8,524 nt of DNA from CAZNFR01 sp964572225 (GTDB lineage Bacteria > Bacteroidota > Bacteroidia > Bacteroidales > GCA-2748055): NCBI GenBank assembly GCA_964572225.1, contig CAZNFR010000116.1:1-8524 (forward strand). The letters run 5' to 3'. Positions 6,560 through 8,524 of this stretch are shown one piece after another. Both the position numbers and the translations under genes were made by a program. The notes below the pieces were generated by a model that was not told the origin of the DNA, did no database searches, and saw only the letters and a program-made list of their open reading frames with translations. The stretch's first letter is position 1. The number at the start of each line of letters is the position of its first letter.

Positions 6560-8524
6560 ATGACTGGCATCCACCGAAAGAAAATACTGGACCTCACAGA
6601 ACAAAAATGGACATTCAGAAAAGAGGGAGATAACGAGGAATTCGAAGCCAGGATTCCCGGTTGCATTCACCTCGATCTATTAAGAAACCAACAGATCCCG
6701 GATCCCTTTTTTAGTCTGAACGAAAAGGATATTCAATGGATTGAAAAAGAAAACTGGATCTATACCTGTGAATTTATGGTGGAAGAACTGCCAGTGGACG
6801 GACAAAAGGTGGTGCTTGTTTTTGAAGGAATAGATACCTATGCTGAAGTAATGCTGAATGGACATACCCTTCTTAAAACCAATAATATGTTTATTCCCTG
6901 GGTTGCAGAGTTGGAAAATAACCTTGCAAAGGGAAAAAATGTCCTTCAGGTCCGCCTAAAATCAGCTTATAAAGAAGGCCTTCTGAAACACAATCAACAT
7001 CTCTATGCTCTTCCTGCAAATAACGATGAGGGTGAAGTGAAAGTAAGTCCCTTTACCCGTAAGGCTCCTTATATGTATGGTTGGGATTGGGGACCCAGAT
7101 TGCTCACGGCAGGAATCTGGAAAAGAGTCAGCCTAACCTATCTTCCGGGCATACTCTTATCTGATCTGAATTATAAGTTAACCCGGCTTAACGATAAACA
7201 GGCTTTACTGGAAATTTTTGTGGATTACACGATTAACCAACCAGGGAAATACGAATTATTCCTGAGTTTGGACGGAGAAGCTTTTGACAATCTGCGCATT
7301 AGCGAAAAACCTGGAATGTATACCCACCATGCCCAACTTTCAATAACAAATCCTGAATTATGGTGGCCTGCCGGGCATGGTAAGCAGAAATTATACCAAA
7401 TCCTGGCACATACCCTGGATAGCCTTGGAAATAAGGAAATGCTTAAGATAAGAGCCGGATTGCGAACGGTCGAATTAATAACCCATGATGATTCCCTGAA
7501 GGGTTCATTCATTTTCAGGATAAACGGGAAGGACACTTTCATAAGAGGAGCAAATATTATTCCTCTGGAGTATTTTGTTTCTGAAATTAAGGATAGTCAC
7601 TACGAACAACTTACGGAAAATGCCCTGGGTGTTAACATGAATATGTTGCGGGCCTGGGGCGGAGGTATCTATGAGGCGGATTATTTCTATGAATTATGCG
7701 ATGAAAAAGGGATCCTGGTATGGCAGGATTTCATGTTTGCCTGTGGAATGTATCCTTCTGATAATGAATTTCTTGATAATATTGGAAAGGAGTTTGATCA
7801 TCAGATTAAAAGACTCAGAAACCATCCTTCCGTAGTTTTGTGGTGTGGTAATAATGAAATTCTTGAAGGATACCACCAATGGGGTTGGAAAGAGGAACTG
7901 GGCGAAAATGCAGGTCGGGCATTTGAATCCTACCAGAAGGTGTTTTATGACCTAATTCCATCAAAACTGAATACCCTTGATCCCACCCGTCCTTACTGGC
8001 CCTCTTCCCCTTCAGCCGGCTTTGACAAAGAACCGGAATTATCAGCGGGCGACTTTCACTACTGGGATCTGGTGAAGAATATTAAGCCCTACACGGTTTA
8101 CCGGGAAAATGTGGGAAGGTTTATGAGCGAATATGGTTTTAAGTCCTACCCTCTCCTGGAATCAGTAAAAAAATTCCTGCACCCCAATGATTGGTCTCTT
8201 CGTTCGGAAGCGATGGAAGAGCACCAGGGGTGGGTAACCGGGGCCGATCTGGTAGAGAAAAACCTTGAATGGTTCTACCCACCTGCTAAAAATTTTCCCT
8301 TCCAACTTTATCAGTCCCAGCTTTTACAGGCCGATGCTATTGGCTTTGCCATCGAGTCCCATCGCCTCAAAAAGCCGTATTGCATGGGAACCCTCTACTG
8401 GCAATTCAATGATTGCTGGCCCTCAGCAACCTGGTCGGGAATTGATTATTACGGCAACTGGAAAGCTTTGCACTACCGGCTTAAAACCGTATACCAGCCT
8501 GTTTTACCTCTCGCCTTTATCCGG
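6560..8524 (+). CDS. GH2 beta-mannosidase-type glycoside hydrolase (3' end beyond window)
   Basis: From ATG 6560 the frame stays open for 655 codons to the window edge; beta-mannosidases of this type usually run to about 830-870 residues, so the C-terminal Ig-like domains are missing here. The enzyme is expected to remove terminal beta-D-mannose, with retention, from oligosaccharides. The N-terminal beta-sandwich has the family signature (IPGCIHLDLL, then WIYTCEF), followed by YGWDWGPR, an Ig-like domain and the TIM barrel from about 319. Landmarks are RGANIIP (329-335), RAWGGG (364-369), WQDFMFACGMYP, acid/base Glu433 in WCGNNE, nucleophile Glu524 in MSEYGF, and WQFNDCWP (614-621). The 91-residue spacing of the two glutamates fits the family. 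The protein starts directly with the catalytic fold (MTGIHRKKILDLTEQKW) and has no signal peptide, so it is predicted cytoplasmic, unlike the other four. Related GH2 specificities, such as exo-glucosaminidase, are less likely but possible. Confidence 0.9.
   Translation, partial: MTGIHRKKILDLTEQKWTFRKEGDNEEFEARIPGCIHLDLLRNQQIPDPFFSLNEKDIQWIEKENWIYTCEFMVEELPVDGQKVVLVFEGIDTYAEVMLNGHTLLKTNNMFIPWVAELENNLAKGKNVLQVRLKSAYKEGLLKHNQHLYALPANNDEGEVKVSPFTRKAPYMYGWDWGPRLLTAGIWKRVSLTYLPGILLSDLNYKLTRLNDKQALLEIFVDYTINQPGKYELFLSLDGEAFDNLRISEKPGMYTHHAQLSITNPELWWPAGHGKQKLYQILAHTLDSLGNKEMLKIRAGLRTVELITHDDSLKGSFIFRINGKDTFIRGANIIPLEYFVSEIKDSHYEQLTENALGVNMNMLRAWGGGIYEADYFYELCDEKGILVWQDFMFACGMYPSDNEFLDNIGKEFDHQIKRLRNHPSVVLWCGNNEILEGYHQWGWKEELGENAGRAFESYQKVFYDLIPSKLNTLDPTRPYWPSSPSAGFDKEPELSAGDFHYWDLVKNIKPYTVYRENVGRFMSEYGFKSYPLLESVKKFLHPNDWSLRSEAMEEHQGWVTGADLVEKNLEWFYPPAKNFPFQLYQSQLLQADAIGFAIESHRLKKPYCMGTLYWQFNDCWPSATWSGIDYYGNWKALHYRLKTVYQPVLPLAFIR

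Noticed and set aside
1..8524. RNA genes, insertion sequences, CRISPR arrays, phage or defence genes
   Set aside because: Nearly all of the window is accounted for by six same-strand reading frames with enzyme motifs. I saw no cloverleaf, no transposase, no regular repeat-spacer pattern and no terminal inverted repeats of element size.

Overview
The window looks like part of a carbohydrate-degradation gene cluster (a polysaccharide utilisation locus or a satellite of one) from a member of the Bacteroidota. Four points support this. Three consecutive enzymes carry lipoprotein signal peptides. None of the five visible starts has a Shine-Dalgarno purine run. The only good promoter candidate is a perfect match to the Bacteroidota -7 element TAnnTTTG. 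The gene mix (GH78, GH43-like, GH28, esterase, GH2) is typical of such loci. Base composition is moderate and even, and I see no sign of recent transfer. No species can be named.

Layout, all on the + strand. Positions 1-101 hold the last 32 codons of an unidentified upstream gene. A 119-base gap follows with a candidate promoter at 176-183. Then come five closely packed genes: a GH78 alpha-L-rhamnosidase-type lipoprotein (221-2980), a GH43-like beta-propeller lipoprotein (3000-4085), a GH28-type parallel beta-helix lipoprotein (4095-5624), a secreted esterase-D/CE1-type alpha/beta hydrolase (5654-6556) and a GH2 beta-mannosidase-type enzyme (6560 to beyond 8524, cut by the window edge). Gaps between these genes are 19, 9, 29 and 3 bases, with no hairpin terminator in any of them, so they are probably one operon read from the promoter before the first gene.

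The enzymes make sense as a set acting on a branched, acylated, rhamnose-containing heteropolysaccharide. The esterase would remove acyl groups, the rhamnosidase terminal L-rhamnose, the beta-propeller enzyme a pentose or similar side-chain sugar, the beta-helix enzyme an (oligo)uronide or related linkage, and the GH2 enzyme a beta-linked mannose or similar sugar from the remaining oligosaccharide. The actual substrate cannot be read from the sequence. No SusC/SusD pair, sulfatase, transporter or regulator lies inside the window.

The most interesting points are these. The GH28-type enzyme keeps the three expected aspartates but lacks the GHG histidine and the RIK lysine. A palindrome plus a 9-bp tandem duplication sits in the lipoprotein linker of the beta-propeller gene. 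The esterase and GH2 genes share one reading frame, with only TAG-ACC between them. The GH2 enzyme is the only one of the five without an export signal. I found no RNA gene, mobile element, CRISPR array or defence system.
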